From assembly GCF_006349365.1 (NCBI RefSeq), contig NZ_CP040899.1, positions 1,116,001-1,180,000 on the forward strand: a DNA stretch of 64,000 bases. The letters are read 5' to 3'. This DNA is from Georgenia wutianyii (GTDB taxonomy: Bacteria; Actinomycetota; Actinomycetes; Actinomycetales; Actinomycetaceae). This document shows, one piece after another, positions 29,215-39,200 of this stretch. The notes below the pieces were generated by a model that made no database searches, was not told the origin of the DNA, and saw only the letters and a program-made list of their open reading frames with translations. How positions within the stretch are numbered: position 1 is the first letter of the stretch; the number at the start of each line of letters is the position of its first letter. The position numbers were made by a program, and so were the translations under genes.

Positions 29215-29244
29215 TTGACAGCCATCCGTCTAACACTGTTAGAT
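29215..29244 (+). promoter_or_regulatory. Promoter of the TetR-divergent membrane gene
   Basis: TTGACA (29215-29220) is a perfect consensus -35. TTAGAT (29239-29244) follows after 18 nt as the -10. The -10 is embedded in the palindromic operator, so a bound TetR dimer would block it. Confidence 0.65.
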
Positions 29245-29257
29245 AACGGTGTTAGAC
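29228..29257. promoter_or_regulatory. Compound palindromic operator between tetR and the membrane gene
   Basis: GTCTAACAC (29228-29236) and GTGTTAGAC (29249-29257) are perfect inverted repeats. Nested inside are TCTAACA-C-TGTTAGA (29229-29243) and TAAC-GGT-GTTA (29244-29254). The layout suggests two overlapping TetR dimer sites that cover both divergent promoters. Confidence 0.75.
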
Positions 29258-29275
29258 CAATCAGGGGGGTCCATC

Positions 29276-29686
29276 GTGCTCGAGCTGTCACCGGCAGCCC
29301 TCTCGACGGCGGGCGTCGCGGTCCTCGCGGCGGTCACCGTGACGAGCGGCGGCTACTTCATGATCAAGGTGGCCACCGCGAAGGTGCCCGCCACCCCGTT
29401 CCAGACGTCCTTCTTCCGCGCCGGCCACGCGCACGCGGGCGTGTTCGTCATCCTGGGTCTCGTCTGCCTGCTCCTCACCGAGGCGACCGGTCTCACCGGG
29501 GGCTGGGCCTGGCTGGCGCGGACGGGGGTGCTCTGTGCGGCGATCCTCATGCCCGCGGGGTTCTTCCTCTCCGCCGTGGGCCGGGGCCGGGAGCGGCCCA
29601 ACCGCCTCGTCATCCTGCTGCCCGTCGGCGCCGTGCTCCTCGTGGCAGGGCTCCTCACCCTCGGCGTGGGGCTGCTCACGGCCTGA
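29276..29686 (+). CDS. Small four-helix membrane protein under TetR control
   Basis: 136 aa with four predicted membrane helices and little else. The loop after the first helix carries [16 protein letters not shown], whose His-x-His pair at a membrane edge is the only polar motif. A short Arg-rich loop separates helices three and four. The frame is open back to 29249, inside the operator, but AGGGGGG at 29263-29269 points to GTG 29276. I do not recognise a named family. A transport or stress-related role under TetR control is only inferred from context. Confidence 0.72.
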   Translation: MLELSPAALSTAGVAVLAAVTVTSGGYFMIKVATAKVPATPFQTSFFRAGHAHAGVFVILGLVCLLLTEATGLTGGWAWLARTGVLCAAILMPAGFFLSAVGRGRERPNRLVILLPVGAVLLVAGLLTLGVGLLTA

Positions 29687-29768
29687 CCCGCCGAATGCGG
29701 GCGGATCCGGTCCCCGTCGCGTGTCCACCGGGTGCGCGGGCGTGCCGGTGTGGTTCAGTTGACCCGCA

Positions 29769-29787
29769 GGTGCGTCCACGACGCACC
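29769..29787 (+). other. Hairpin/inverted repeat in the ftsK leader
   Basis: GGTGCGTC (29769-29776) and GACGCACC (29780-29787) are perfect complements around a 3-nt loop. They end 3 nt before the TTGGAGG ribosome-binding site of ftsK. TTGACC stands just upstream (about 29759). The element could be an operator or a translational control hairpin. Confidence 0.5.
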
Positions 29788-29802
29788 GCTTGGAGGACAC
29801 AC

Positions 29803-32430
29803 ATGGCGACCCGTACGACTTCCCCCGCACGGTCCGCCCGGTCCGCCAGGCCGAGCGGGAGCTCGGCGGCGCGTTCCGGTGGACGGTCGAGTCGCGCCCC
29901 CAGCCCACCACGATCCCCGTGGCCGGTCCGGATGGTGCGTGGGCTGTGGTTGGGCCTCGCCCACGTCATCGGAGGGACCCTGCGTCGAATGGGAAGTGGT
30001 GCTCGCGGGCTGGACCCCGCGCTCCGCAAGGACGGGGTGGCCCTGCTGCTGCTCGCGCTCGCGGTCGTCGTCGCCGCCCGGGAGTGGTTCGGGCTGTCCG
30101 GTGCCGCCGGGACGGCCATCCACGCCGTCACCGCCGGGAGCGTCGGCGTGCTCGCCGTCCTGCTTCCCCTCGTCCTCGTCGTCCTCGCCGTGCGCCTCAT
30201 GCGCCACCCCGAGCGGGGCGAGGACAACGGCCGGGTGACCATCGGGCTGTCGATCGCCGTCGTCGCCGTCACCGGCATCATCCACGTCGCCCGCGGGGTG
30301 CCCAGCCCCACCCAGGACTTCCCGGCCGTGCAGGACGCCGGCGGCGTCGTCGGCTGGCTCGTCGGGACCCCGCTCACCGTCCTGCTCAGCGAGTGGGTCG
30401 CGATCCCGGTTCTCGCCATCCTCGGTTTCTTCTCGGTGCTCATCATCACCGCCACCCCGATCGCGGCCATACCGCGCAGGCTCGCCGCCCTCACCGGCCG
30501 GGAGCGGGCGGCGGCCGAGCACCCGCCTGCCGAGGAGGAGGTCACCGCCGGCCGTCCGCCGAAGCCGCGCCGTCGCCGCGCCAAGCAGGCCCCGGAGGTC
30601 ACCCCGGGGGAGTACCAGGCCGACGAGGCGTTCGTCCGGGCTGCGGAGACCGAGGCCCCCGCCGCCCCCGACGCCACGACCGTCCTGCCCCGCAAGGGAC
30701 GCAAGCGCTCCGCCCCTGCGCCCGAGCCGGAGCCGGAGCCCGTCGAGGAGGAGCTGCTCGCCCCGCCGACGACGCCGCTGCCGGCGCGCGCGGAGCAGCT
30801 CGAGCTCAGCCCCGACATCGTCTACCAGCTCCCGGCCGACGACGTCCTCGTCAAGGGCGCGCCGCACAAGGTGCGCTCGGCCGCCAACGACCGCGTCGTC
30901 GAGGCGCTGAGCAACGTCCTCGAGCAGTTCGAGATCAACGCCAAGGTCACCGGCTTCTCCCGGGGCCCGACGGTCACCCGCTACGAGGTGGAGCTCGGCG
31001 CCGGGACGAAGGTCGAGCGCGTGACGGCGCTGAGCAAGAACATCGCCTACGCCGTCGCCAGCGCCGACGTCCGCATCCTGTCCCCGATCCCCGGCAAGTC
31101 GGCGATCGGCATCGAGATCCCCAACGCCGACCGCGAGACCGTCGCCCTGGGCGACGTCCTTCGCTCCTCGGCCGCCCGGCGCACCGAGCACCCCCTCGTC
31201 ATGGGCGTGGGCAAGGACGTCGAGGGCGGCTACGTCGTGGCGAACCTCGCGAAGATGCCCCACCTGCTCGTCGCGGGCGCCACCGGCGCCGGGAAGTCGA
31301 GCTTCGTCAACTCGATGATCACCTCGATCATGATGCGTGCCACCCCCGAGGAGGTGCGCATGGTGCTCGTGGACCCCAAGCGGGTCGAGCTGACGATCTA
31401 CGAGGGCATCCCGCACCTCATCACCCCGATCATCACGAGCCCGAAGAAGGCCGCCGAGGCGCTGGACTGGGTCGTGCGGGAGATGGACGCCCGCTACGAC
31501 GACCTCGCCGCCTTCGGGTACAAGCACATCGACGACTTCAACGCCGGGGTCCGCTCGGGCAAGGTCAAGCCGCTGCCGGGCAGCGAGCGCAAGATCTCGC
31601 CCTACCCCTACCTCCTCGTCGTCGTCGACGAGCTCGCCGACCTCATGATGGTCGCCCCGCGTGACGTCGAGGCCTCCGTCCAGCGCATCACCCAGCTCGC
31701 CCGCGCCGCCGGCATCCACCTCGTGCTCGCCACCCAGCGCCCGAGCGTCGACGTCGTCACCGGCCTCATCAAGGCGAACGTGCCCTCGCGGATGGCGTTC
31801 GCGACGTCGTCCCTCGCGGACTCGCGCGTCGTCCTCGACCAGCCCGGCGCGGAGAAGCTCATCGGCCAGGGGGACGCGCTGTTCCTCCCGATGGGCGCCC
31901 CCAAGCCGATGCGCGTCCAGGGCGCCTGGGTCACCGAGTCGGAGATCCACGCCGTCGTCGAGCACGTGAAGTCCCAGCTCAAGCCGAACTACCGCGACGA
32001 CGTCATCGTGGCGGCGGCGAAGAAGCAGGTCGACGAGGACATCGGCGACGACCTCGACCTCCTGCTCCAGGCGGCCGAGCTCGTCGTCACCTCCCAGTTC
32101 GGCTCGACGTCGATGCTCCAGCGCAAGCTCCGCGTCGGCTTCGCGAAGGCCGGGCGGCTCATGGACCTCCTCGAGTCCCGCGAGATCGTCGGTCCCTCCG
32201 AGGGCTCCAAGGCGCGCGACGTCCTCGTCCAGCCCGACGACCTGCCGGCCACCCTCGCGATGCTCCGCGGGGAGGACGTGCCGCCGTCGGGCGACGACGT
32301 GCCCTACGACGTCGCGGCGGAGGTCGACCCGACCACCGTGCTGCCCACCGGCGACGCGCCGCTCGCCGAGGACTACTACGACGACGACACCGCGTCCGAC
32401 GAGGACGCCTGGCACCTCACCGGCCGCTGA
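29803..32430 (+). CDS. ftsK: FtsK/SpoIIIE-family DNA translocase
   Basis: 875 aa. It pumps chromosomal DNA through the closing septum and aids dimer resolution. A basic Ser/Arg N-terminus is followed by four membrane helices (about residues 75-220) and an Ala/Pro/Glu linker. The motor has Walker [11 protein letters not shown] and Walker [14 protein letters not shown]. The C-terminal gamma winged helix is present ([28 protein letters not shown]). ATG 29803 follows TTGGAGG. The frame is open 1 kb upstream but is not coding there. The tail is strongly acidic ([12 protein letters not shown]). Confidence 0.96.
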   Translation: MATRTTSPARSARSARPSGSSAARSGGRSSRAPSPPRSPWPVRMVRGLWLGLAHVIGGTLRRMGSGARGLDPALRKDGVALLLLALAVVVAAREWFGLSGAAGTAIHAVTAGSVGVLAVLLPLVLVVLAVRLMRHPERGEDNGRVTIGLSIAVVAVTGIIHVARGVPSPTQDFPAVQDAGGVVGWLVGTPLTVLLSEWVAIPVLAILGFFSVLIITATPIAAIPRRLAALTGRERAAAEHPPAEEEVTAGRPPKPRRRRAKQAPEVTPGEYQADEAFVRAAETEAPAAPDATTVLPRKGRKRSAPAPEPEPEPVEEELLAPPTTPLPARAEQLELSPDIVYQLPADDVLVKGAPHKVRSAANDRVVEALSNVLEQFEINAKVTGFSRGPTVTRYEVELGAGTKVERVTALSKNIAYAVASADVRILSPIPGKSAIGIEIPNADRETVALGDVLRSSAARRTEHPLVMGVGKDVEGGYVVANLAKMPHLLVAGATGAGKSSFVNSMITSIMMRATPEEVRMVLVDPKRVELTIYEGIPHLITPIITSPKKAAEALDWVVREMDARYDDLAAFGYKHIDDFNAGVRSGKVKPLPGSERKISPYPYLLVVVDELADLMMVAPRDVEASVQRITQLARAAGIHLVLATQRPSVDVVTGLIKANVPSRMAFATSSLADSRVVLDQPGAEKLIGQGDALFLPMGAPKPMRVQGAWVTESEIHAVVEHVKSQLKPNYRDDVIVAAAKKQVDEDIGDDLDLLLQAAELVVTSQFGSTSMLQRKLRVGFAKAGRLMDLLESREIVGPSEGSKARDVLVQPDDLPATLAMLRGEDVPPSGDDVPYDVAAEVDPTTVLPTGDAPLAEDYYDDDTASDEDAWHLTGR

Positions 32431-32431
32431 C

Positions 32432-32461
32432 GCCCCGCCGGCTCAGCGATCCGTGCGGGGC
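32432..32461. terminator. Convergent hairpin after ftsK
   Basis: GCCCCGC (32432-32438) pairs with GCGGGGC (32455-32461). The far arm lies in the last codons of capA on the other strand. It could end both ftsK and capA transcripts. Confidence 0.45.
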
Positions 32462-33738
32462 AGGACCCGCGGGGGCGGGCCGGTGGGCTGCGGGGGCTCG
32501 GTGCGCTCGGTCGCGGCGTCACCGACGACCTCGAGCACCTGCTCGTAGCGGCTGCTGATCTGCCCCTCGGACAGGGTCAGGCCCTCGGGCCGCGCGCCGG
32601 CGAGGAGGTCGGACAGGACGTACAGCCGCTGCGCGCCGACCCGGTCGACCGTCACGGCGGTCCACTCCATCGACTCCACCCGGGCGGGCCCGTCGAACGG
32701 TTTGACGACGGTGGCCAGGGCGAGCAGGCCGGTGGCGGTCTGCGGCACGCAGCACCGCTCGTCCTGGTTGGAGATGAAGTTGCCCAGTCCGTAGGCCACC
32801 CACATCCCCTCACCGCGCGGGCCGCCGGGGAGCCGCTCGATGGGCTGGGGCACATGGGCGTGGTGGCCCAGGACGAGGTCGACCTCGCCCGACGCGGCGA
32901 GCGTCTCGGCCAGGCTCACCTGGTCCGGGTGGGGGGTGCCGCTGTACTCGCTGCAGCAGTGGATGCTCGCGACGACGAGGTCCGCACCCTCCGCCCGCGC
33001 CTCGGCGGCCATCCCCAGGAGCCGGTCGGCGTCGATGAGCTCGACCGCCCACGGGCTGTCCGCGGGAACCGGCAGGCCGTTGGTGCCGTACGTCGCACCG
33101 ATCTGCGCCACCCGGATGGTCTGGCCCTCGCGCTCGAGCTCGTACCACTGGGCGCTGTCGGCCTCCTCCTCGCTGCGCGCGGTCCCCACGTGCCCCAGCC
33201 CGGCCGCGTCCATCGCGTCCAGGGTGTGCTCAAGACCGGCCATCCCGCGGTCGAGGCTGTGGTTGGTCCCCGTCGAGCAGCCGTCCCAGCCGAGCCTCGC
33301 GAGGTCGGCGGCGAGCTCCTCCGGCGCCCCGAACATCGGGTAGCCGCTCGGTGCCGTGCCGGGCGGGGCGAGCGGGACCTCGAAGTTGCACAGCGCGAGG
33401 TCCGCGCCCCGGGTGTACTGAGCCGTCGCCTCCATCATCGGGACGAAGTCGTACCCCTCACCCGTCTCGGCCGTCCGGATCACGGTGGTGTGGGGCAGGA
33501 CGTCGCCGCCGCCGACGATGGTGAAGCGGGCGTCCGGCGGCGGCTCGGGCGTGGGGGACGGCGTCGGCGTGGGGGCCGAGGTCTCGGTCGCCGTCGGCGT
33601 CGGGTCGGCAGTGACCGTGGGCTCGGTGTCCCAGGGGCGAAGCAGCGCCGCGAGGACGAGGACGGCGGCGACGACGGCGAGGCCCAGCACCGCCCAGACG
33701 GACGGGCCGCGGCGGGAGGGGTGGGCATGGCGCGCCAT
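32443..33738 (-). CDS. capA: CapA-family putative poly-gamma-glutamate/capsule metallophosphatase-like protein
   Basis: 431 aa. One N-terminal membrane helix (residues 14-34) is followed by a Thr/Pro-rich stalk and an extracytoplasmic CapA domain. Its metal-binding segments are GGGDVLPH, CNFEVPLA, TGTNHSLDRG, ASIHCCSEY and GHHAHVPQP. CapA proteins anchor or process surface polymers such as poly-gamma-glutamate, but no pgsBC partners are present. The exact role here is therefore uncertain. ATG 33738 is 7 nt after TACGCT on the minus strand. It is convergent with ftsK and divergent from pgsA. Confidence 0.85.
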   Translation of the reverse strand: MARHAHPSRRGPSVWAVLGLAVVAAVLVLAALLRPWDTEPTVTADPTPTATETSAPTPTPSPTPEPPPDARFTIVGGGDVLPHTTVIRTAETGEGYDFVPMMEATAQYTRGADLALCNFEVPLAPPGTAPSGYPMFGAPEELAADLARLGWDGCSTGTNHSLDRGMAGLEHTLDAMDAAGLGHVGTARSEEEADSAQWYELEREGQTIRVAQIGATYGTNGLPVPADSPWAVELIDADRLLGMAAEARAEGADLVVASIHCCSEYSGTPHPDQVSLAETLAASGEVDLVLGHHAHVPQPIERLPGGPRGEGMWVAYGLGNFISNQDERCCVPQTATGLLALATVVKPFDGPARVESMEWTAVTVDRVGAQRLYVLSDLLAGARPEGLTLSEGQISSRYEQVLEVVGDAATERTEPPQPTGPPPRVLPRTDR

Positions 33739-33745
33739 GCCGCAG

Positions 33746-33751
33746 AGCGTA
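33746..33751 (-). promoter_or_regulatory. -10 box for leaderless capA
   Basis: TACGCT on the minus strand ends 7 nt before ATG 33738. Confidence 0.5.
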
Positions 33752-33792
33752 CTGGCCGGGGTGCGGGATGCCGTCCACCTGTCCGGGGACCG

Positions 33793-33798
33793 TACCCT
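33793..33798 (+). promoter_or_regulatory. -10 box for leaderless pgsA
   Basis: TACCCT ends 6 nt before ATG 33805. No Shine-Dalgarno sequence lies between them. Confidence 0.5.
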
Positions 33799-33804
33799 GG
33801 TGTC

Positions 33805-34410
33805 ATGCCGACCGACACCCACGGGACCCAGCACGTCCCGCTGTGGAACCTGGCGAACGTCCTCACGATGGTCCGCGTGGCCCTCGTGCCGGTCTTCGCC
33901 GTGCTCATGCTGGGTGACTCGACCACGCAGCGCGTGCTGGCCGCGGTCGTCTTCCTCCTCGCCGCGGCGACCGACAAGCTCGACGGCTACATCGCCCGCA
34001 GCCGTGGTCTCGTGACGAACTTCGGCAAGATCGCCGACCCGATCGCGGACAAGGCGCTCGTCATCGCCGCGCTCGTGCTCCTGTGGGCCGAGGGGACGAT
34101 CCCGTGGTGGGTGCCGGTGATCATCATCGTGCGCGAGCTCGGCATCACCGCGCTCCGCTTCGTCATGGTGCGTCGCGCCGTCATGGCCGCCTCCAACGGC
34201 GGCAAGCTCAAGACGGTGCTCCAGGTCGTCTTCATCGCCGCCTACCTCGTGCCGTGGGAGGCCCTGCTGCCGCAGGGTGCCGCCGACGTCGTGCTCCTCG
34301 TCGCCTGGTGGGTCATGCTGCTCGCCGTCGTCGTCACCGTGGTCACCGGTCTGGACTACGTGCTCCGCGCGGTCCGGATCGCGCGCGCCCCCGCACCCGG
34401 CGCCCCGTGA
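33805..34410 (+). CDS. pgsA: CDP-diacylglycerol-glycerol-3-phosphate 3-phosphatidyltransferase
   Basis: 201 aa. It makes phosphatidylglycerol phosphate at the membrane. The CDP-alcohol phosphotransferase motif D-x2-D-G-x2-A-R-x8-G-x3-D-x3-D is complete (DKLDGYIAR to KIADPIADK). About five hydrophobic helices are present. The start is chosen by the -10 spacing. The stop overlaps the cinA GTG in a GTGA junction. The order pgsA-cinA-clgR is characteristic of actinobacteria. Confidence 0.95.
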   Translation: MPTDTHGTQHVPLWNLANVLTMVRVALVPVFAVLMLGDSTTQRVLAAVVFLLAAATDKLDGYIARSRGLVTNFGKIADPIADKALVIAALVLLWAEGTIPWWVPVIIIVRELGITALRFVMVRRAVMAASNGGKLKTVLQVVFIAAYLVPWEALLPQGAADVVLLVAWWVMLLAVVVTVVTGLDYVLRAVRIARAPAPGAP

Positions 34411-34910
34411 CACCCGCCGGCGACGTCGTCGGCCGGCTCCGTGACGCCGGCCTCACGGTGGCGACGGGGGAGTCCCTCACCGGAGGGCTGGTGAGCGCGG
34501 CGCTCGTCGACGTGCCCGGCTCCTCGCGTGTGGTGCGTGGCGGGCTCGTCGCCTACGTGAGCGAGCTCAAGGCGCAGCTGCTCGGGGTGGACCGCGCACT
34601 GCTCGCGCGAGGTGGCGCGGTGCAGGCGGAGGTGGCCGCCCAGCTCGCCACCGGGGCCGCGCGCGTGTTCGGGGCGGACTGCGGGCTGGGGACCACCGGC
34701 GTCGCCGGCCCCGGCCCCGACGAGGGTCACCCGGCCGGGACGGTCTTCGTCGCCGCGAGCCTGGCCGGAACCGTGCGGGTGCGGCGTCTTCGCCTGTCCG
34801 GCACGCGTCCGCTCGTGCGGCGGGCGAGCACCGCGGCGGTGCTCGCCCTCCTCGTCGGGCTGCTCGAGGACCGGGAACAAATTGCTTCGGGCCGGAGTTG
34901 GAGCAGGTGA
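34407..34910 (+). CDS. cinA: CinA C-terminal domain protein (nicotinamide-nucleotide amidohydrolase, PncC type)
   Basis: 167 aa, the stand-alone C-terminal CinA domain without the N-terminal MoaB-like half. [22 protein letters not shown] and [10 protein letters not shown] form the active-site region. PncC enzymes deamidate NMN to NaMN in NAD recycling. GTG 34407 overlaps the pgsA stop by 4 bp. The last residues ([14 protein letters not shown]) are encoded by an unusually AT-containing stretch. A separate in-frame clgR-upstream open frame overlaps this end but is not coding. Confidence 0.92.
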   Translation: MTPAGDVVGRLRDAGLTVATGESLTGGLVSAALVDVPGSSRVVRGGLVAYVSELKAQLLGVDRALLARGGAVQAEVAAQLATGAARVFGADCGLGTTGVAGPGPDEGHPAGTVFVAASLAGTVRVRRLRLSGTRPLVRRASTAAVLALLVGLLEDREQIASGRSWSR

Positions 34911-35004
34911 TGACACACCACATCCATGGCGGCACCGTGCTCGGGCCGCCCAACCGCCCAGCGAGACGGCTCCCGTCCCGGCCCGCGCCCTCGCCTGCGC
35001 CGGG

Positions 35005-35010
35005 GTACCG
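35005..35010 (+). promoter_or_regulatory. Candidate -10 box of clgR
   Basis: TACCGT stands 38 nt before the clgR GTG; TAAGGC overlaps it as an alternative. The transcript would carry a leader ending in AGGAGGT. Confidence 0.4.
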
Positions 35011-35047
35011 TAAGGCAAACCACGGCGAGCGACAGGAGGTGGCCCCG

Positions 35048-35356
35048 GTGATCGTCCTACGACGCGAGATCGGTGACGTACTTCGGACGGTGCGACAGCA
35101 CCAGGGCCGCACACTGCGTGAGGTCTCCTCTGCAGCGCGCGTCTCCCTCGGCTACCTGAGCGAGGTGGAGCGCGGCCAGAAGGAGGCGTCCTCCGAGCTG
35201 CTCGCCTCCATCTGCACCGCCCTCAACATCCCCATGTCCTTCGTGCTGCGCAAGGTCAGCGACCGCATCGCGGTCGCCGAGGGCGTCCACGTCCCCGACA
35301 CGGTGCCCGAGGAGCTCGTCTCCTCGCTCCGCAAGGAGCTCGCCGGCGTCGCCTGA
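35048..35356 (+). CDS. clgR: ClgR-type helix-turn-helix regulator of Clp proteases
   Basis: 102 aa. An XRE-type HTH covers residues 6-65, with [35 protein letters not shown], nearly identical to actinobacterial ClgR/PopR proteins that activate clp and stress genes. The C-terminus ends LRKELAGVA, resembling the hydrophobic Ala-ending tails through which ClgR is itself degraded by Clp. An open frame extends back to 34898, but AGGAGGT at 35035-35041 sets GTG 35048. It lies behind pgsA-cinA as in other actinobacteria. Confidence 0.93.
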   Translation: MIVLRREIGDVLRTVRQHQGRTLREVSSAARVSLGYLSEVERGQKEASSELLASICTALNIPMSFVLRKVSDRIAVAEGVHVPDTVPEELVSSLRKELAGVA

Positions 35357-35370
35357 CACCCGCGCGACCC

Positions 35371-35409
35371 ACTCAGCCCCCGACCGGCTCCGGCCGTCGG
35401 GGGCTGAGT
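35371..35409. terminator. Bidirectional terminator between clgR and nei2
   Basis: A perfect 14-bp stem joins ACTCAGCCCCCGAC (35371-35384) to 35396-35409, with further inner CGG/CCG pairing. It lies between two convergent stops and can end both transcripts. Confidence 0.85.
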
Positions 35410-35429
35410 CGTGCCCGGGTCGTTGCCGC

Positions 35430-36215
35430 TCAGCGCGGCTGGCAGGCAGGGCAGTAGAACGCCGGGCGCTCCTGGCCCGGCGGGCCCACCCGGAGCTCGG
35501 CGATCGGGGTGCCGCAGCGCCGGCAGGGGCGCCCGCGCCGGCCGTGGACGTGGCTGGTGCGCCCGGGGGCGCTCTCCCCGGTGGCGGTGGGCAGCGGAGC
35601 GTCCGCCGAGCGGAGCATGAGGGCGCGGGCGGTCGCGCACAGCGCCTGCGCCTGGTCGACGTCCCGCGCGGGGCGCAGCGGGTGGACCCGGTGGGCCCAC
35701 AGGGACTCGGCGAGGTAGAGCGTGCCGATCCCGGCGACGACGGTCTGGTCGAGCAGGACGGCGCCGATCGGGCGGTCGCCCTGTGCGCGGACACGCTCGC
35801 CGCACTCGGCGAGGTCGACGCCGTCGGCGAGGAGATCGGGGCCGAGGTGGCCCACGAGGAGGTGCTCGTCCCGCGTGCGCACGAGGTCGACCATCCCGAG
35901 CAGCCGTCCAACGCACGTCCAGCGCTCGGTGCCGAGCACCGCGCGGACCCGGGGCGAGCGGTCGGCGCCGCGCTCCTGGCCGGCGCGGGTGATCCACCAG
36001 CTGCCGTCCATGCGCAGGTGCGTGTGGAGCGTGCGGCCGTCGTCGAGGCGGGTGAGCAGGTGCTTGCCCACCGGCTGGTTGCCGAGCACCACCCGTCCGG
36101 CGAGGTCGGTGTCCCCGAGGCGGCCCCAGCGCAGCTCGCCGCGGACCAGCCGCTGGCCGGCGAGCACCGCGTCCATCCGCCGGGCCACCCGCAGGACGAT
36201 GTCCCCCTCAGGCAC
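35430..36215 (-). CDS. nei2: Fpg/Nei-family DNA glycosylase (Nei2-like)
   Basis: 261 aa. It removes oxidised bases and cuts abasic sites. The mature N-terminus PEGD gives the catalytic Pro and Glu. The H2TH region is recognisable around GAVLLDQTVVAGIGTLYLAESLW. The C-terminal zinc finger is C-x2-C (CRRCG) plus C-x2-C (CPACQPR). GTG 36215 overlaps the lhr stop by 8 bp, so the glycosylase is translated with the Lhr helicase. This pairing is known in actinobacteria and suggests a joint repair role. The frame is open further upstream, but only inside lhr antiphase. Confidence 0.94.
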   Translation of the reverse strand: MPEGDIVLRVARRMDAVLAGQRLVRGELRWGRLGDTDLAGRVVLGNQPVGKHLLTRLDDGRTLHTHLRMDGSWWITRAGQERGADRSPRVRAVLGTERWTCVGRLLGMVDLVRTRDEHLLVGHLGPDLLADGVDLAECGERVRAQGDRPIGAVLLDQTVVAGIGTLYLAESLWAHRVHPLRPARDVDQAQALCATARALMLRSADAPLPTATGESAPGRTSHVHGRRGRPCRRCGTPIAELRVGPPGQERPAFYCPACQPR

Positions 36216-39200
36216 GTGCTGCTCCGTCCGCCGCGCGCCGGGCCGGCCCGTCCTCACGGAGCCGCAGGCCGCGGGGGGTGGCGAAGAAGCCCGCCTCCTG
36301 GAGGGCGGCGCGGACCGGGCCGCCGGCGCCGAGCGCGGGCTCACCGTCGACCCGGTGGAGGGTGAGACGGCCGAGCGTCCCGCGTGCGGCGGTGCGGGCG
36401 AGCTCGCCGGCCGCGACCTCCAGGCGGGCGGGGTCGGTGGTGAAGGAGAGCAGGGTGCGCCCGCCTCGCTCGACGTAGAGGCACAGCTCGCCGCCGACGA
36501 GGACGACGACCGAGCCCGCCGCACGGCGCGGGCGGGCGCCCTCCGCCGTGGCGTCGGGCCAGGGGAGCGCGGCACCGTACGGGTTGGCCGGGTCGGTCGC
36601 GGCGAGGAGCAGAGGCGTGGGCGAGGCGCGCCGGGCGGCGTCGCGCAGCAGGTCGACGCACTCGGGGAGGGCGAACTGGGCCGCGCCCAGCCCTTCGACG
36701 AGGTAGCCGCGGCGGACCTTCCCGGCGTCCTCGAGCCGGGTGAGCACGGGGTAGGCGGTGGCGAATCCGCCGGGGAGGTCCTCCAGGCCGACCGCGCCCC
36801 GGGTGAGCACGCCGTGCCGCTCGAGCAGCGCCGCGACCTGCGCGAGGACGGCCGTGGCGTTCCCGCCGGCGCGGGGGACGAGGGACCAGCGCCCGGCCGC
36901 GGCGGGCGGTAGCGGCCCGCCCGGCCTGGACCCGGCGGCCGCGGCGACGAGCGAGCGACGCCGGGAGAGCGCGCCGCTGGCCCGAGGCGGCCGGCGCGCG
37001 GAGTGGTGGGCCGGGCGGCCGCCGGAGAGCCGGGCGCGGACGGGGGCGAGGGAGTCGTTGGTCACGTGGCCGCCCCAGGCGAGCTCCCACAGCGCGTCGA
37101 GCACCCGGTCGGTGCTCACCATGGCGTCCTGCTCGCGGCAGGCGGCGAGCAGCTCGCGGAAGAACTGCCCGCCCCCGGCGAGCACCTCGAGGAGGGTGTG
37201 CTGGAGCGGGTCGTCCGCCACCTCCTGGGCGGGAGGCAGCAGCTCGGGGCTGTCGGCGGGGGCGAGCACGAGGTAGCCGTCGACGCCGGGCAGCGCGCCG
37301 GCGCCGCACCACAGGACCTCACCCGCGGTGGTGAGCTCGTCGAGGAGCGCGCCGCGGTAGCCACTGACCCGCGCCGGCAGGACGAGGGACTCCAGGGCGG
37401 AGGCCGGGACCCTGGCCCCGGCGAGCTGGTCGACCACCGAGGCGAGCGCCGCGGGGCCGCTGCCGGCGGTGGCGACCTGCTGCCAGCGTGGGAGGAAGGC
37501 CCCGAGGGTGGTCGCCGGCACGGCCTCGACCTCCGCACGCAGCACGGCGAGGCTGCGGCGGCGGATGCGGCGCAGCACCTCGGCGTCGCAGTACTGGTCG
37601 CCGGTCTCCGAGCCCGGGCGCAGGCGTCCGGTGACGAGGGCGGAGGCCGCCGTCAGCCGCCGCAGGACCGGGGCGATCGCGGCGGTCCCCAGCCCGAGGT
37701 GGGCGGCCGGCTCCTCGGCGCGGAAGGGGCCGTGCGTGCGGGCGTAGCGACGGACGAGGTCACCGAGCGGGTCGGCGACGGGCTCGAGCACGCCCTCCGG
37801 CAGGCCGACGGGCAGGGCCACCCCGAGGGCGTCACGCAGCCGGCCGGCGTCCTCGATCGCCGCCCACCGTTCCTGGCCGCCGACGGTGACGCGGATGACG
37901 CGCCGGGCCGTCTCGAGCTCGGCGAGCCACTCCCCGGCGGACGTGGGCGGGGCGCACCGGGCGGCGACGTCGGCGCCGGTGACCGGACCGAGGCGGCGCA
38001 CGAGGTCGGCGACGGCCTCGAGGTCGCCGGCGGGGTGGCGGCGCAGCCCCACCTCCTCCTCGATGTCCGCCAGGGCGGTCGGCTCGAGGAGGTCGGCGAG
38101 CTCGGTGGCACCCGGGCCGATGAGCTCGGCGAGCAGGCGCGGGTCGAGGGTGAGGGCGGCGGCGCGGCGTTCGGCGGCGGGGGCGTCGCCGTCGTAGAGG
38201 AACTGCCCGACGTAGCCCATGAGCAGGCTGCGCGCGAAGGGTGAGGGGGTGGGGGTGGAGACCTCGACGACGCGCAGGTCGCGCCGGGCCACCTGCGCCA
38301 TGACCTCGGCCAGCGCCGGGGTGTCGAAGTCGTCCTGGAGGCACTCACGAACCGCCTCGAGCACGATGGGGAAGTCGGGGTGGTCGACCGCCACGCCGAG
38401 CAGCTGGGCGGCGCGGTGGCGCTGCTGCCACAGCGGCTGGCGGCGGTCGGGGCGCCGGCGCGGCAGGAGGAGCGCGCGGGCGGCGGCCTCGCGGAACCGC
38501 GAGGCGAAGTGCGCCGAGCCGGCGAGCCCCTCGACGACCAGGCCGGTGACCTCGTCGGGCTCGAGGAGGAGGTCCTCGGCAGCGATCGGCAGCTCCCCGC
38601 CCTCGGGGCCGACGTCGGGCAGGCGCAGGACGATGCCGTCGTCGGCCGGCATGGCGGCGACGTCCATCCCGAGCCGCTCACGCAGCCGCGCGGACAGCAC
38701 GAGCGCCCACGGGGTGTGGACCCGGGAGCCGAAGGGGGAGTGGATGACCACGCGCCAGTCGCCGAGCTCGTCGCGGAAGCGCTCGAGGACGATCGTGCGG
38801 TCGTCGCTCAGGTGGGCGTGCTCGCGCTGCTCGTACAGGTAGCCGAGGAGGTTGTCCCGCGCCCACTCGTCCAGGCCCTGCGCCGCGAGCCTGGCGTGCG
38901 CCTCGTCGGTGGGCAGCGCCGCGGTCGTGCGGACGAACGCGCCCAGCGCCCGGCCGAGCTCGACGGGCCGCCCGGGGGAGTCGCCCTTCCAGAACGGCAG
39001 CCGCCCGGGCTGGCCGGGGGCGGGGGAGACGAGGACCCGGTCGGGGGTGATGTCCTCGATGCGCCACGTGCTCGACCCGAGGGTGAAGGTGTCGCCGACG
39101 CGCGACTCGAAGACCATCTCCTCGTCGAGCTCGCCCACCCGGCGCCCGCCCCGACCCGCGGAGGTGACGCCGTCGCCGTCCTGGGTCGCGGTGGCGGCGA

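Noticed and set aside
34898..35047. N-terminal extension of ClgR
   Set aside because: It would run through the end of cinA and an AGGAGGT ribosome-binding site. The family starts at the later GTG.
37003..38244. Plus-strand open frame opposite lhr
   Set aside because: Antisense shadow with Gly/Arg/Glu bias; lhr has full domain support on the minus strand.
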